Shown in pieces: positions 16,578 through 25,973 of a DNA stretch of 64,000 nucleotides; positions within the stretch are counted from its first letter, which is position 1, and every line of letters starts with the position of its first letter. Source of the stretch: an uncultured Helicobacteraceae bacterium. Lineage in GTDB: Bacteria > Campylobacterota > Campylobacteria > Campylobacterales > Helicobacteraceae. Where the stretch lies: positions 1 through 64,000 of the forward strand of contig CAJTQL010000010.1 of assembly GCA_910578285.1 (NCBI GenBank), read 5' to 3'. The translations under genes were made by a program, and so were the position numbers. The notes beneath the pieces are model-generated. The model was not told the DNA's origin, did no database searches, and was given only the letters and a program-made list of their open reading frames with translations.

Positions 16578-18248
16578 CTACCTTAACAAGCCTTGCAGAA
16601 TATCCTCAACTTGCAAATCTTTGCCAAATGCGCGTTGGTAGAGGATATAATTTGCAAGCACGCGCTGTCCATATTCTCGAGTTTCTTTGTATGGAATATA
16701 TTCGAGGCTAAGCCACGGGTCGAGCGGATTGTCTTTGCGGAATAGATCTTTGCGTTCCTTAATCTGACGCATAAAGCCACTGCCACCATTATAGGCATAC
16801 GCGACAAAAATGGGCTCTCCAAATTCTGCGCGAATGCCGCGCAAGAAAAATTCGGCATAGCGGATATTGTGCCGTGGGTCAAACATCGCAAACATATTGG
16901 GTGTTTCGCCCAATTTTTTAGCAATTCGCTCGACATTAAATGGCATGATTTGCATCATACCAAGCGCATAGGCATGCGAAATCGATGCGGGGATAAAAAA
17001 ACTTTCTTGCAACCCAATGGCATACATAAGCGCCTGTGTGTCGGTGTCGTAGATTCCAAAAAATTCTTTGTAAGGGCGGATATAGTAATACACACGAAAT
17101 TGATGTAGTCGGCGCATTGCAAGCGCATAATGCGGCTCTGTATTCGAAAAGCGCAATTGCGGGAGTGCTGCTGCAACATCTTTGCGAATCGTTGCTTGCA
17201 TTTGCAGCCATGCAAAGGGGTCGGTGATGTCAAAACGTGATGTGGCAGCAGGCTTGGAATCGAACACATCATAAGCAATATTAAAGTTTTGTTTTTGTTT
17301 GAGTTTTTGGGTGGCATATAGCGCATAAATACTTGGAAATCCACTTTGTGCGAGCTTTTGGAAATAGGCGGGATTCCCTGTTGCAAGGTAGAGCCAAAAA
17401 TTGATTCTATCACGCATAATCGGGTCTTTGAGTTTTTTGGCAGAACGTTCAAAATATACAATTGCTTGTTTTTTTTGATTGAGTTTAAGAGCATTGAGCC
17501 CGAGATAAAACAGCACCTTAGAATCTGGAGCTGTAATTTTGGTTGTGTGCGCAAGCGATGCATGGAGATTGGGATAATTGGGATTCATAATAATGATTTG
17601 CAACAATCGTGAGAATGCGCTATTGTTTTGATTGGCAAGCGATTCGAGTCGTTTGGGTGCGATTTTTTGGTCAAGATATTTGACACGATAGGATAAATCG
17701 ACACCATTAAAAATCTCGGCAAAGCGAGCAGGTGTGCTTTTGAGCAGGGTTGTGAGCGGCGTTTTAGAAGCGAGAATCTGCATTTGTGATGCAAGTTTGG
17801 GATTGGTTTTTGCAATTTTTGTGGCGATTTCTTTGATTTTGTTTTGCGGCAATGTCGAAGCGTCTGAAAGCTTGAGCGCATAGCCCATACATTGCGCATC
17901 TTGTTTGAGCAGCTCGCCTAAACTCATGCGTTGACAAATGGTTTTGCGTCCAAGTGTGGTTTTGTTTTCAGATGTTTGGTTGCTTTTTTTGAAATATTTG
18001 CCAAAAAGCTGGCTGTTGTGGCGATGAATAAGCTTGTGCGCTGCATCTGCTTCTGCCTTGCTAATGTCCTGCCCCAAAAAAATCCAAATATAAAAATCGC
18101 GCACGATTCCTTTGGGTTTGTTGCGCAAAAAATTGAGCGTGATTTTAGGTTGTGCTTCGGGCTTTGGAGAAAAAGGCACAATCGATTCGGCATATGCAAA
18201 GCAAATGAGCAACAAGAATGTGCAGCCCAAGCGCATTGCATGTGTCAT
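16578..18248 (-). CDS. slt: Soluble lytic murein transglycosylase (Slt family)
   Basis: 556-aa periplasmic enzyme cleaving the MurNAc-GlcNAc bond of peptidoglycan with 1,6-anhydro formation. A signal peptide (MRLGCTFLLLICFAYAES) is followed by a long helical superhelix domain (about 40-370) and a C-terminal lysozyme-like catalytic domain with the Glu in YAIGLQESFF, then YALGMMQIMP and AYNGGSGFM. The start overlaps the yggT stop (ATGA); translation could also begin at the second Met, four codons in. The gltX-yggT-slt order matches H. pylori as recalled. Confidence 0.92.
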   Translation of the reverse strand: MTHAMRLGCTFLLLICFAYAESIVPFSPKPEAQPKITLNFLRNKPKGIVRDFYIWIFLGQDISKAEADAAHKLIHRHNSQLFGKYFKKSNQTSENKTTLGRKTICQRMSLGELLKQDAQCMGYALKLSDASTLPQNKIKEIATKIAKTNPKLASQMQILASKTPLTTLLKSTPARFAEIFNGVDLSYRVKYLDQKIAPKRLESLANQNNSAFSRLLQIIIMNPNYPNLHASLAHTTKITAPDSKVLFYLGLNALKLNQKKQAIVYFERSAKKLKDPIMRDRINFWLYLATGNPAYFQKLAQSGFPSIYALYATQKLKQKQNFNIAYDVFDSKPAATSRFDITDPFAWLQMQATIRKDVAAALPQLRFSNTEPHYALAMRRLHQFRVYYYIRPYKEFFGIYDTDTQALMYAIGLQESFFIPASISHAYALGMMQIMPFNVERIAKKLGETPNMFAMFDPRHNIRYAEFFLRGIRAEFGEPIFVAYAYNGGSGFMRQIKERKDLFRKDNPLDPWLSLEYIPYKETREYGQRVLANYILYQRAFGKDLQVEDILQGLLR

Positions 18249-18535
18249 CTAAGCCCGCCGATGAGGAGATTGTTCAAGAAAACAATCAAAAATTGCAAGA
18301 CAATCAATACGATAATTGGTGCAAGGTCGAGCCCGCCGATATTGGTTGGAATCTTGGAACGAATAAAATGATAGACAGGTTCGGTGAGATTGCGTAAAAT
18401 CTGAACGATAGGATTATAGGGGTCTGGGCGCACCCATGTAAGGAGCGCAGAGATAATCACAATCCATGTATAAGCCCAAAGCAGCATGCTAATGGTGCTG
18501 ACAATGGCTGCAAGCAGCGAATCGAAAATTAACAT
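18245..18535 (-). CDS. yggT: YggT family membrane protein
   Basis: 96-aa inner-membrane protein with two hydrophobic stretches around the conserved IISALLTWVRPDPYNPIVQILRNLTEPV segment, then IGGLDLAPIIVLIVLQFLI. The family is linked to cell division, shape or osmotic behaviour without a defined mechanism. The start at 18535 has GAGGAGG and overlaps the gltX end by 7 bases. Confidence 0.87.
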   Translation of the reverse strand: MLIFDSLLAAIVSTISMLLWAYTWIVIISALLTWVRPDPYNPIVQILRNLTEPVYHFIRSKIPTNIGGLDLAPIIVLIVLQFLIVFLNNLLIGGLR

Positions 18536-19854
18536 TTTACCTCCTCTATACGTATGATGTCTTTGAGCATGCCCCAAATGAGCGGGTAGAGGTCGCTTAA
18601 CTCTGGTCCTTCGAGTTTGCCTGTGAGCAGAATGCGTAATGGCTTAAAGAAATGTTTGCCTTTGAGATTGCTCTGTGTCATCAGCTCTTTTTTGAATGAT
18701 TCAAAAGTGCTTAGGGCAGGGTGCAGCGAATCGAGCATGTGTGTGATATGGCTATACAAGCGCACAATCTCGTTTGCAAACTCGGGGAATGCTGCTGGAT
18801 TTTTGGCGCAAAAGATGGGTGCTATGGCGTTGCGAATCTCATTGAGTGTGCTTGCTTCTTGGAGATAGAATCGCGCGAGCGCACCGATTTGTGGATTGCT
18901 GCTTTCGAGTAGATAGGCAAGCTCGCTATCGCTAAGCCGTTTGAAATGCTCACGATTGAGAAAGCGCAGCCGCTTGATGTCGAATTTCACGGCTGATTTG
19001 GTGATTTTGCCAATATCAAACCAAGCAATACTTTCTTTGAGTGTAAAAACTTCCATAGGCGGGTTGTTGCCCATGCTAATGAGATAATTCGCAATCGCTT
19101 GGGGCAAAAAGCCCTCTTCTAGCAGCCATTTCACGCTCGAGCTCTGCTCACGTTTGCTCATCTTTTTGCCCTCTTCATTGAGGATAATGGGCAAATGCGC
19201 AAACTCAATGGGTAAATCACATTGCATAGCCTTGCGAATGAGAATCTGCTTGGGTGTGTTGGTTGTGTGGTCTTCGCCACGAACAATGAAGCGCACATCA
19301 TAAAGCACATCATCAACGGCGCATGCAAAATTATAGGTGGGCATTCCATTCGCGCGCAAAATCACAAAGCTATCGATTTCGTTTGCATTAAATGTCAGCA
19401 ATCCCTTGATTTTGTCTGTGTAGCACACATCGGCTTTTGCACCATGCAATCGCACAACGGGTGTGGGATTGGAATCCTTTTCTTGTTCGCTCCATGAATC
19501 TTCGTAGCGAAAGGCATGTTTGGATTCTTTTGCTTCTTCGCGCTTTTTGTCCAAAAATTCTTCTGTGCAATAGCATAAAAATGCCTTGCCACTTTTGAGC
19601 AGATGATCGGCTATCATTTGATGATGATGGAGATTCTCGCTTTGATAGACGAGCTTATCCCAGAAGATTCCAAAAAGCGTGAGCATTTGCAAGATTTCTT
19701 TGTCTTTGCCTTCAATATTGCGTTCAACATCAGTATCTTCAATGCGCAATAAAAATTCCTCATTGCGCTGTTTAGCGAGGATATAATTGAAAATAGCAGC
19801 CCGCAGATTGCCAATGTGCATATCCCCTGTAGGACTTGGAGCAAAACGTAGCAT
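18529..19854 (-). CDS. gltX: Glutamyl-tRNA synthetase, GluRS2-like by context
   Basis: 441-aa class I synthetase with the signature PSPTGDMHIGNLRAA (HIGN) and the KMSKR loop. Helicobacter species carry two GltX proteins; the paralogue beside yggT-slt in H. pylori is the one known to charge tRNA-Gln with Glu for later amidation by GatCAB. Synteny here points to that paralogue, but specificity rests on the anticodon-binding domain and cannot be read by eye. The window encodes no second GltX. Confidence 0.9.
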   Translation of the reverse strand: MLRFAPSPTGDMHIGNLRAAIFNYILAKQRNEEFLLRIEDTDVERNIEGKDKEILQMLTLFGIFWDKLVYQSENLHHHQMIADHLLKSGKAFLCYCTEEFLDKKREEAKESKHAFRYEDSWSEQEKDSNPTPVVRLHGAKADVCYTDKIKGLLTFNANEIDSFVILRANGMPTYNFACAVDDVLYDVRFIVRGEDHTTNTPKQILIRKAMQCDLPIEFAHLPIILNEEGKKMSKREQSSSVKWLLEEGFLPQAIANYLISMGNNPPMEVFTLKESIAWFDIGKITKSAVKFDIKRLRFLNREHFKRLSDSELAYLLESSNPQIGALARFYLQEASTLNEIRNAIAPIFCAKNPAAFPEFANEIVRLYSHITHMLDSLHPALSTFESFKKELMTQSNLKGKHFFKPLRILLTGKLEGPELSDLYPLIWGMLKDIIRIEEVKC

Positions 19855-19904
19855 TCCATCTCCCTTGTTAAAATCTATAGGATTGTAGCATATTAGGCTG
19901 AAAC

Positions 19905-20663
19905 TTACTCTGTGATGGTATATTTTAAAATGAAGGCTTGATCTTTTTTCTCGACACCAATGAGCTCAAAATGCTCAAATTCAAAGTCGAGCAATCCCCA
20001 ACCTTTGTTGCCGCTTAGTAAAAATTCGCTTGCGACTTGGCGCAAGAAATGCCCGCGGTAGAGTTTGGCATAGTGGCTCATTTTTTTGCCATTTTTGTAG
20101 AATCTGGGGATATAGTGGTATGTTTTGGGCATATAGAATTTTTGGTAAAATTCCGCGCGTAAATCCAACACTTCTTCTTTGCCAATCCAGCTATCAAGCT
20201 CATGCTCAAAATTTGCATAATAATCTTTAAGCTCATATCCATTCACAAAAGTGCCTTGTTTGAGGCGGTAGAACGGAATTTTGTCGCCTCCTTTGAGCAC
20301 ACCAAAGAGATTGGAGAACACGATGACATATTCAAACAAAAGATTTTGGATATGCTTTTCTTGGTTTTCGATGTCAAGCGCCTGATATGCCACACCATCA
20401 TAGAGGCGCAGAGCCTCTATTGTGGGGCTTGTGCAGAGGTTTTGGCACATCGTGAGCATGCTTTCATCGATTCGCTTCGTGCCAAACAGCTGCCCGAGAG
20501 TTTTCTTGTCTTTGAGTGATTCGAGATAGATAGCGATGATTTGGGCACGCAAACTTTTGTTAGCCCCCGCAAAGCTAAGCGATTCGAGTGCAAGTGGCGG
20601 GTAGAGATTGAATTTATAATGCAAAAAATTTTTGCCCTCACTTGGGTTAAAGAGTGCAATCAT
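19905..20663 (-). CDS. yaaA: YaaA / UPF0246 family peroxide-stress protein
   Basis: 252 aa starting at MIALFNPSEGKN (ATG with AAAGGA; an extension of 63 residues upstream lies in the neighbouring gene and is rejected). Family hallmarks include the N-terminal P-x-E-GK segment, FNGVAY-like LYDGVAYQAL, FSNLFGVLKGGDKIPFYRL and KGWGLLDFEF. YaaA proteins limit iron-driven oxidative DNA damage in E. coli. It overlaps the preceding small membrane-protein gene by 17 bases. Confidence 0.85.
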   Translation of the reverse strand: MIALFNPSEGKNFLHYKFNLYPPLALESLSFAGANKSLRAQIIAIYLESLKDKKTLGQLFGTKRIDESMLTMCQNLCTSPTIEALRLYDGVAYQALDIENQEKHIQNLLFEYVIVFSNLFGVLKGGDKIPFYRLKQGTFVNGYELKDYYANFEHELDSWIGKEEVLDLRAEFYQKFYMPKTYHYIPRFYKNGKKMSHYAKLYRGHFLRQVASEFLLSGNKGWGLLDFEFEHFELIGVEKKDQAFILKYTITE

Positions 20664-21027
20664 CGAGCGTCCTTTGGGTGGATTCAAAAGGAGGAATGGG
20701 AATTTGTCGTGCTTTTGCAAAAAAAGAAAAATAGAGCACATAGAGCAATGCACCGAGAATGCCACATGCGATTCCAAGCAAAAACAGACCGGGGCTAAAG
20801 ATTTTGCGCTCGGCACAAAGCCCTTGCTCGCTTTGTGTGAGTGCAAACGCATTGCCTTCTAAGAATATGCGCAATTGCTGTTCATATTCGTTTGCGGTGT
20901 TGCATGTGTTGCGCAAGGATTGTGCATGTTGGGTAATCGTTTGGGCATTGCGCGATAAGTGCTGTTTCTCGGCGAAGAGTGAGAGGATTCCTAAAAAAAA
21001 TGATAGGGCAACCACGATGAAGAACAT
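20647..21027 (-). CDS. Small membrane protein of unknown function, 126 aa
   Basis: Two transmembrane helices, at residues 2-18 (FFIVVALSFFLGILSLF) and about 78-103, bracket a ~55-residue segment with three or four Cys-containing stretches and coiled-coil-like Gln/Asn content. If the termini are cytosolic, the middle lies in the periplasm. No family recognised. It lies between fic and yaaA with a 9-base gap and a 17-base overlap, so it is part of the ppk-fic run. Confidence 0.65.
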   Translation of the reverse strand: MFFIVVALSFFLGILSLFAEKQHLSRNAQTITQHAQSLRNTCNTANEYEQQLRIFLEGNAFALTQSEQGLCAERKIFSPGLFLLGIACGILGALLYVLYFSFFAKARQIPIPPFESTQRTLDDCTL

Positions 21028-21036
21028 TGCATGCTT

Positions 21037-21897
21037 CTAGTGTGCAGCTAGTGCTTTTGTGTGTGCGGTGAGCAGCGCGCGTAAAGGAGCGCAATCGCCA
21101 AAAATAGCGGTGTTTAAGGCGGGTTTTAGGCTTTTTTGCATGGCAAAAAAACAGAGCTCATAGCCACAACGCGAGGCGAGCTCACCTACAAACAGGCGAA
21201 TGACGCGTCCATTGCCCTCGCGAAAGGGTTGCAGAGATTCAAGGTCGGCGTAAAATCCGCAGAGCGCATCGAAAAACATGTCGGCTGTTAGATTTGCAAA
21301 ATAGTGTTCATTGTGCAACATTCCAAATAGAATCTGCGATTCTTTGGGCAATAGCGCGCCTATGCAAAACTGCATATCGTCTCTGCCAAACTGCCCCATA
21401 AGTTCCATATCATAGCGGTCAAGCCCTGCAAAACGATATACATCGGCAAACATAGCTTTGTGAATCTCTTTGAGCAGTGCATAGTTCAATGTGCCACGTA
21501 GCTTGCCGCTAATACGTAGCAGTAGCTCGCGCTTGGTTGAAAGAGATGTTTCTTTGACTTGCAATTCAATCAGGCTGCTTGGGCAGAGCGGGCTAGAGTG
21601 AAGCAAATCTTTGGTGAAAGAATCGGGTTTGCTCGCGAAGAGTTTACCCATTGCGATGAGGTAGTTGTGCGGCATTGATTCGGCAAAGCGTTGTAAATCC
21701 TTGGCAATGAGATTCTCAATCCGTGCGCCTTTCAGCAGGCTGACTAGGTCGGCGATATTGTCTTCGCTTGCAAAGCGTCCATCGAGCGCATGGTTGCTAA
21801 TCACGGCAAGCAAAAGGTTGTATTGGAGCGCGTTGAGGTGATGTTGATGAGCGTCCAAAAAACCTTTTGAATCTCGAAAACTATACGATTCGCCCAT
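21037..21897 (-). CDS. Fic-domain protein with catalytic His replaced by Gln
   Basis: 286 aa; Fic domain at about 145-260. The Fic motif normally reads H-P-F-x-[DE]-G-N-G-R-x-x-R; here it reads QPFREGNGRVIR, with the codon CAA (Gln223) in place of the catalytic His, while the phosphate-binding GNGR loop is intact. Fic enzymes usually transfer AMP from ATP to target hydroxyls, and loss of His normally abolishes this. The protein may be inactive, use different chemistry, or only bind nucleotide. No S/TxxxEG-type inhibitory helix was identified. It sits 10 bases after ppk on the same strand. Confidence 0.8.
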   Translation of the reverse strand: MGESYSFRDSKGFLDAHQHHLNALQYNLLLAVISNHALDGRFASEDNIADLVSLLKGARIENLIAKDLQRFAESMPHNYLIAMGKLFASKPDSFTKDLLHSSPLCPSSLIELQVKETSLSTKRELLLRISGKLRGTLNYALLKEIHKAMFADVYRFAGLDRYDMELMGQFGRDDMQFCIGALLPKESQILFGMLHNEHYFANLTADMFFDALCGFYADLESLQPFREGNGRVIRLFVGELASRCGYELCFFAMQKSLKPALNTAIFGDCAPLRALLTAHTKALAAH

Positions 21898-21907
21898 GAG
21901 ATGCCTC

Positions 21908-23989
21908 TTAACTCTCTTTAAGCATTCTTTGGGCGAGCTTTTTCATGCGGCTATTTTCTTTGTCGAGCCGCGATTCGGAATTAACGATTTCTTCAAACAT
22001 CTTTTGCGAATTGATATTCTTTGTGCCGTCCAAATGCGTATATGTGCCATCAGATTGCAGCTCTGAAGCTTGTGTGTCATCTTCAAGTTGGAGTTTGAGG
22101 ATACCAAACAATCTTCCTGCGACTTGTTCATTAATTGCAGGAGTCATGATTTCAATCCGACGTTCAAGATTTCGGGGCATCAAATCTGCGCTCGCAAAGT
22201 AGATTTGTGGCAAGGCATTTTTAAAATAGTAAATTCGCGCATGCTCAAGATATTTGCCAATAATCGAAATCACACGGATATTTTCGCTGATTCCGGGAAC
22301 TTTGGGGCGCAAGCAGCAGATTCCGCGCACGATAAGGTCGATTTTGACGCCAGCACACGAGGCTTTATAGAGTGCACGGATAATGTCGACATCAACAACA
22401 GAATTTGCTTTAAGGACAATGCGTCCTTCAGTGCCTGCTTTTGTCTCTGCCTCGATGAGTGCAAGCAATTTTTGCTTGATTTGTAATGGGGCGATATAGA
22501 GTGTGTCAAGCCGCGAGCGATGTGTGAATCCTGAGAGATTGTGGAAAAATTTTGTGGCATCTTTTGTGAGCGCACGATTGGAGCTCATAAAGCTAATATC
22601 TGTATAAATTTTTGCTGTTGCAGGGTTGTAGTTGCCTGTGCTAAGATGGATATATTCATGAATCGTATCGCCCACTTTGCGTACAACAAGTGCAATTTTG
22701 GCATGCACTTTGAGCCCGGGGACGCCATAAATCACATGCGCGCCCGCTGTCTCAAGCGCACGCGCCCAGTGGAGATTATTCTCTTCGTCAAAACGTGCTT
22801 TGAGCTCGACAAGCGCGCTGACTTGCTTGCCATTCTCGGCAGCTTCGATGAGTGCTTTGACAATCGGCGAATTTTTACCCACGCGATAGAGTGTCATGCG
22901 AATCGAATACACATCGGGGTCTTTTGCTGCTGCTTGAATGAGTTGCACTACAGGCTCGAAGCTTTCATAAGGGTGGAACATAATCACATCATTCTCATCA
23001 AGCACACGGAAGATGTTTGCTTCCAAGTCCATTGGGGGCAGAATCTTGGGATTGTAGGGCGAGAATGTGAGATGTGGAAAGTTTTTATTACCAATCACCT
23101 CCCACAATGCGTTGAGGTTAATGGGCACAGCGCAGCGGTAGATGTCATCAGGATGTACTTTGAGATGACTATTGAGGAAAATCATGAGCTCCTCGCTCGC
23201 GTTGCTTGCGACTTCGAGGCGGATAATTTCGCCTTTTTTGCGCGCCTTTAGCCCTTCTTGCATGAGCTCCATAAAATCATCGGCTTCTTCTTCTTCGATT
23301 TCCATATCAGCATTACGCGTTACTTTGAACGGCACATATTCGAGGGCTTTGTAGCCGATGAATAATTCATCGATGAATTCGCCCACGATTGTTTCAATCG
23401 GTAGGTAGTTGTTGTCTTCGAATTGCACAAATCGGGGCAGCATACGCGGAATGCGAACCATGCCATATTTGATTTCATCTTTATTTGTGTTGCTCTGAAG
23501 CTTGACGGCTATGGCAAAACTTAGGTTGTTCAGATGTGGGAATGGGTGGGTGGAATCAACAGCAATCGGAATCACCATGGGATAGAGATGAGTCTCAAAA
23601 TATTCCTTAAAATCTGCTTTTTTGCGGCGGTCATTTTGAGCAAAATTACGCACTTTGAGCCCCTCTTTGTCGAGCTCGCCCATTAACTCAAAATACAATC
23701 GCTCAAGCTCTTCGCGCTCGACATGCAGATAGTGGCGGATTTCTTTAAGCTGTTGCAACGGCGTGAGGCGGTCTGCGCCGCTCTCGGTAATGCGTGCTTC
23801 ATAGAGTCGTTTGAGGCCTGCCACACGAATCATATAAAATTCATCGAGATTCGTTGCGTAGATTGCAAGAAATTTGAGACGTTCTAAAAGTGGACTATGC
23901 TGATTCTTTGCTTCGCGTAAAACGCGTGTGTTGAATTGCAACCAAGAAAGCTCGCGATTGATGTAATTTTGTGGATCTGTAAAATTCAT
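21908..23989 (-). CDS. ppk: Polyphosphate kinase 1
   Basis: 693-aa PPK1, making polyphosphate from ATP at the membrane. The N-terminal domain (INRELSWLQFNTRVLREA), the head domain and the two phospholipase-D-like C-terminal domains are complete; the catalytic His region is EYIHLSTGNYNPATAKIYTD, and FFHNLSGFTHRSRLDTLYIAP and ARIYYFKN follow. The ATG is preceded immediately by a G8 homopolymer serving as the Shine-Dalgarno site. Confidence 0.95.
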   Translation of the reverse strand: MNFTDPQNYINRELSWLQFNTRVLREAKNQHSPLLERLKFLAIYATNLDEFYMIRVAGLKRLYEARITESGADRLTPLQQLKEIRHYLHVEREELERLYFELMGELDKEGLKVRNFAQNDRRKKADFKEYFETHLYPMVIPIAVDSTHPFPHLNNLSFAIAVKLQSNTNKDEIKYGMVRIPRMLPRFVQFEDNNYLPIETIVGEFIDELFIGYKALEYVPFKVTRNADMEIEEEEADDFMELMQEGLKARKKGEIIRLEVASNASEELMIFLNSHLKVHPDDIYRCAVPINLNALWEVIGNKNFPHLTFSPYNPKILPPMDLEANIFRVLDENDVIMFHPYESFEPVVQLIQAAAKDPDVYSIRMTLYRVGKNSPIVKALIEAAENGKQVSALVELKARFDEENNLHWARALETAGAHVIYGVPGLKVHAKIALVVRKVGDTIHEYIHLSTGNYNPATAKIYTDISFMSSNRALTKDATKFFHNLSGFTHRSRLDTLYIAPLQIKQKLLALIEAETKAGTEGRIVLKANSVVDVDIIRALYKASCAGVKIDLIVRGICCLRPKVPGISENIRVISIIGKYLEHARIYYFKNALPQIYFASADLMPRNLERRIEIMTPAINEQVAGRLFGILKLQLEDDTQASELQSDGTYTHLDGTKNINSQKMFEEIVNSESRLDKENSRMKKLAQRMLKES

Positions 23990-23990
23990 A

Positions 23991-23998
23991 CCCCCCCC
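23991..23998 (-). promoter_or_regulatory. G8 homopolymer at the ppk ribosome-binding site
   Basis: On the coding strand the sequence just before ATG is AAGGGGGGGGT. The homopolymer is the only candidate Shine-Dalgarno site, one base from the start codon. A change in G number would alter SD length and spacing. Confidence 0.7.
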
Positions 23999-24063
23999 TT
24001 AGATTAAATTTTTTGAGTGTAGCACAAATATGATTTAATGCAACTGAAATAAGCGGCAAGCCC

Positions 24064-25284
24064 CTATTCATGGCGCAAAGCCTCGATGGGGTTGAGCCTT
24101 GAGGCGCGGCGAGCGGGCAGATAGCCGAACACAACGCCGATTGCACCTGAAAAGAGAAATGCAATACTCGCGATTCCCCAATTGAACACAAATGGAATGT
24201 CGAGCCAGATTCGGCTCACAAACCATGCGATAAAAAAGGCGAGCACAATGCCAATGAGCCCACCAAGCGCAGAAAGCGTGAGCGATTCGATGAGAAATTG
24301 CAAGAGCACTTCTTTTTGCAATGCACCAATGGCGAGCCGCGTGCCAATTTCTTTCGTGCGCTCCGTAACCGACACGAGCATGATGTTCATGATTCCGATT
24401 CCGCCCACAATGAGGCTCACGCCTGCAATCGCACCGACAAACATTGTCATGCGGCTTGTTGTTTGTTGGATTGTCTCAAGAATCTGTCTGGTGTCGTGAA
24501 TGTCAAAATTGTCCTTTTGCCCCTTGCGCACGCCACGAATGGCGCGGAACAATGTGCTAATCGTTTCACTCGCCTGCACAGAATCAATTCCGTCATGAAG
24601 CGAAACCATAATTTGTTTGATATTGTAGAGATTATCGCTTTTTTCGATGCTTGTGCGGTAGGCTTTTGGGGGCATAAAAATGCCATTGTCAGAATCGCTG
24701 CCCATGCTTTGTCCTTTTGCGGCAAAAACGCCCACGCATTCGCATGTGATTGAGCCTACCTTGATTCGATTTCCAAGTGGACTTTCGTTCCCAAATAGCG
24801 TGTTGTGCACCGTTGCGCCCAAAATGCAGCTGTTGCTGCCCGCTTTGAGCTCGTCTTCTCGAAAGATTCTGCCTTGCGCAATCTGCCAATTTTCGATGAT
24901 GAAATATTCAGGCTCAACGCCATAAATTTCGGTGAGAATGTTATTATCGCGATATTGCACCAAGGCGTTTATATGCATGACGGGCGCGATGAGATTCACA
25001 AAGCCCATTGTCTGTGCCTTGAGCGCTTCAAATTCATTCAGGCTAAACTTGCGCCGCTCGCTGCTTGTGGTGTTTGCGCCAATAGAGCGCGAGGGGACGA
25101 TAAACAATGTGTTGCTGCCAAGGCTGCTAAGGTTTTTGGTAATCGATTCTGTTGTGCCGTTGCCAAGCGAAATCATCACAATGACCGAGCATACGCCGAT
25201 AATGATGCCAAGCATTGTGAGGATTGCACGCAAAAAATTGCGCTGAATCTGCCGAAACGCGAGAAAAAATGCGTTAAGAATCAT
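24064..25284 (-). CDS. MacB-type ABC transporter permease (stand-alone membrane subunit)
   Basis: 406 aa. An N-terminal transmembrane helix (about 20-40, IILGVCSVIVMI-like) is followed by a ~210-residue periplasmic MacB_PCD domain. Three C-terminal helices (MTMFVGAIAGVSLIVGGIGIMNIMLVSVTERTKEIG, a second at about 320-350 and a third near the end) contain the FtsX/LolC-type motif. It lacks an ATPase domain, which is encoded by the preceding gene; in E. coli MacB both are fused. The exporter would be mechanotransmission-type, moving peptides, toxins or macrolides from the periplasm. Its ATG overlaps the ATPase gene stop by 4 bases. Confidence 0.87.
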   Translation of the reverse strand: MILNAFFLAFRQIQRNFLRAILTMLGIIIGVCSVIVMISLGNGTTESITKNLSSLGSNTLFIVPSRSIGANTTSSERRKFSLNEFEALKAQTMGFVNLIAPVMHINALVQYRDNNILTEIYGVEPEYFIIENWQIAQGRIFREDELKAGSNSCILGATVHNTLFGNESPLGNRIKVGSITCECVGVFAAKGQSMGSDSDNGIFMPPKAYRTSIEKSDNLYNIKQIMVSLHDGIDSVQASETISTLFRAIRGVRKGQKDNFDIHDTRQILETIQQTTSRMTMFVGAIAGVSLIVGGIGIMNIMLVSVTERTKEIGTRLAIGALQKEVLLQFLIESLTLSALGGLIGIVLAFFIAWFVSRIWLDIPFVFNWGIASIAFLFSGAIGVVFGYLPARRASRLNPIEALRHE

Positions 25285-25973
25285 GACATTTCCTTCGAAT
25301 CATGTTGTAATTGCCCATCGAGAAAATGGAGCTCACGGCTTGCATAATGCGCCATTTCCGGCTCGTGGGTTACCATAAGAATCGTGATTCCAAGATCGCG
25401 ATTGAGCGCACACAGAATCTGCATAATCTCCTCGCTGCGTTGTGTGTCGAGGTTGCCTGTGGGCTCATCAGCGAGTAAGAACTGCGGTTTTGCCGCAATC
25501 GCCCGCGCAATTGCCACGCGCTGCTGCTGCCCGCCGCTTAGCTCGTTGCTAAGGTGTTCGCTCCATTGGCGCAAGCCCACACGTTCAAGTGCATCGAGCG
25601 ATAATCTTTGTCGCTCTTTTTTGGGCACTTGGCGATAGAGTAGTGGCAGCTCGACATTTTCAAGCGCTGTTGTGCGAGGCAACAGATTAAACCCCTGAAA
25701 AATAAATCCAATATAATATCTTCGTAAAAGTGCGCGTTCATTGAGCGAGAGGTCAAATACGCTCACATCACCAAACTCATAACGTCCACTATTTGCCGTA
25801 TCAAGGCAGCCCAAAATGTTTGCCATTGTACTTTTACCGCTCCCACTTGGACCCATAAGCGCGACAAACTCGCCTTCATCGATTGCAAGATTCACGCCAC
25901 GCAATGCCTGAAATTCGTTTGGCGGCTTACCATAAGTTTTGACAATATTGGTGAGTGTGATGAGTTGCGCCAT
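25281..25973 (-). CDS. MacB/LolD-type ABC transporter ATPase
   Basis: 230-aa nucleotide-binding protein with Walker A GPSGSGKST, Q-loop (FIFQGFNLLP), signature LSGGQQQRVAIARA, Walker B LLADEPTGNLD and the H-loop in LMVTHEPEMAHYA. It is sandwiched between membrane-fusion and permease genes with end overlaps, so it must power that permease. Confidence 0.92.
   Translation of the reverse strand: MAQLITLTNIVKTYGKPPNEFQALRGVNLAIDEGEFVALMGPSGSGKSTMANILGCLDTANSGRYEFGDVSVFDLSLNERALLRRYYIGFIFQGFNLLPRTTALENVELPLLYRQVPKKERQRLSLDALERVGLRQWSEHLSNELSGGQQQRVAIARAIAAKPQFLLADEPTGNLDTQRSEEIMQILCALNRDLGITILMVTHEPEMAHYASRELHFLDGQLQHDSKEMS

Noticed and set aside
22541..23251. 236-codon open frame on the plus strand
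   Set aside because: Lies entirely antisense to ppk, with a His/Cys/Asn-rich composition typical of shadow frames and no RBS-supported start.
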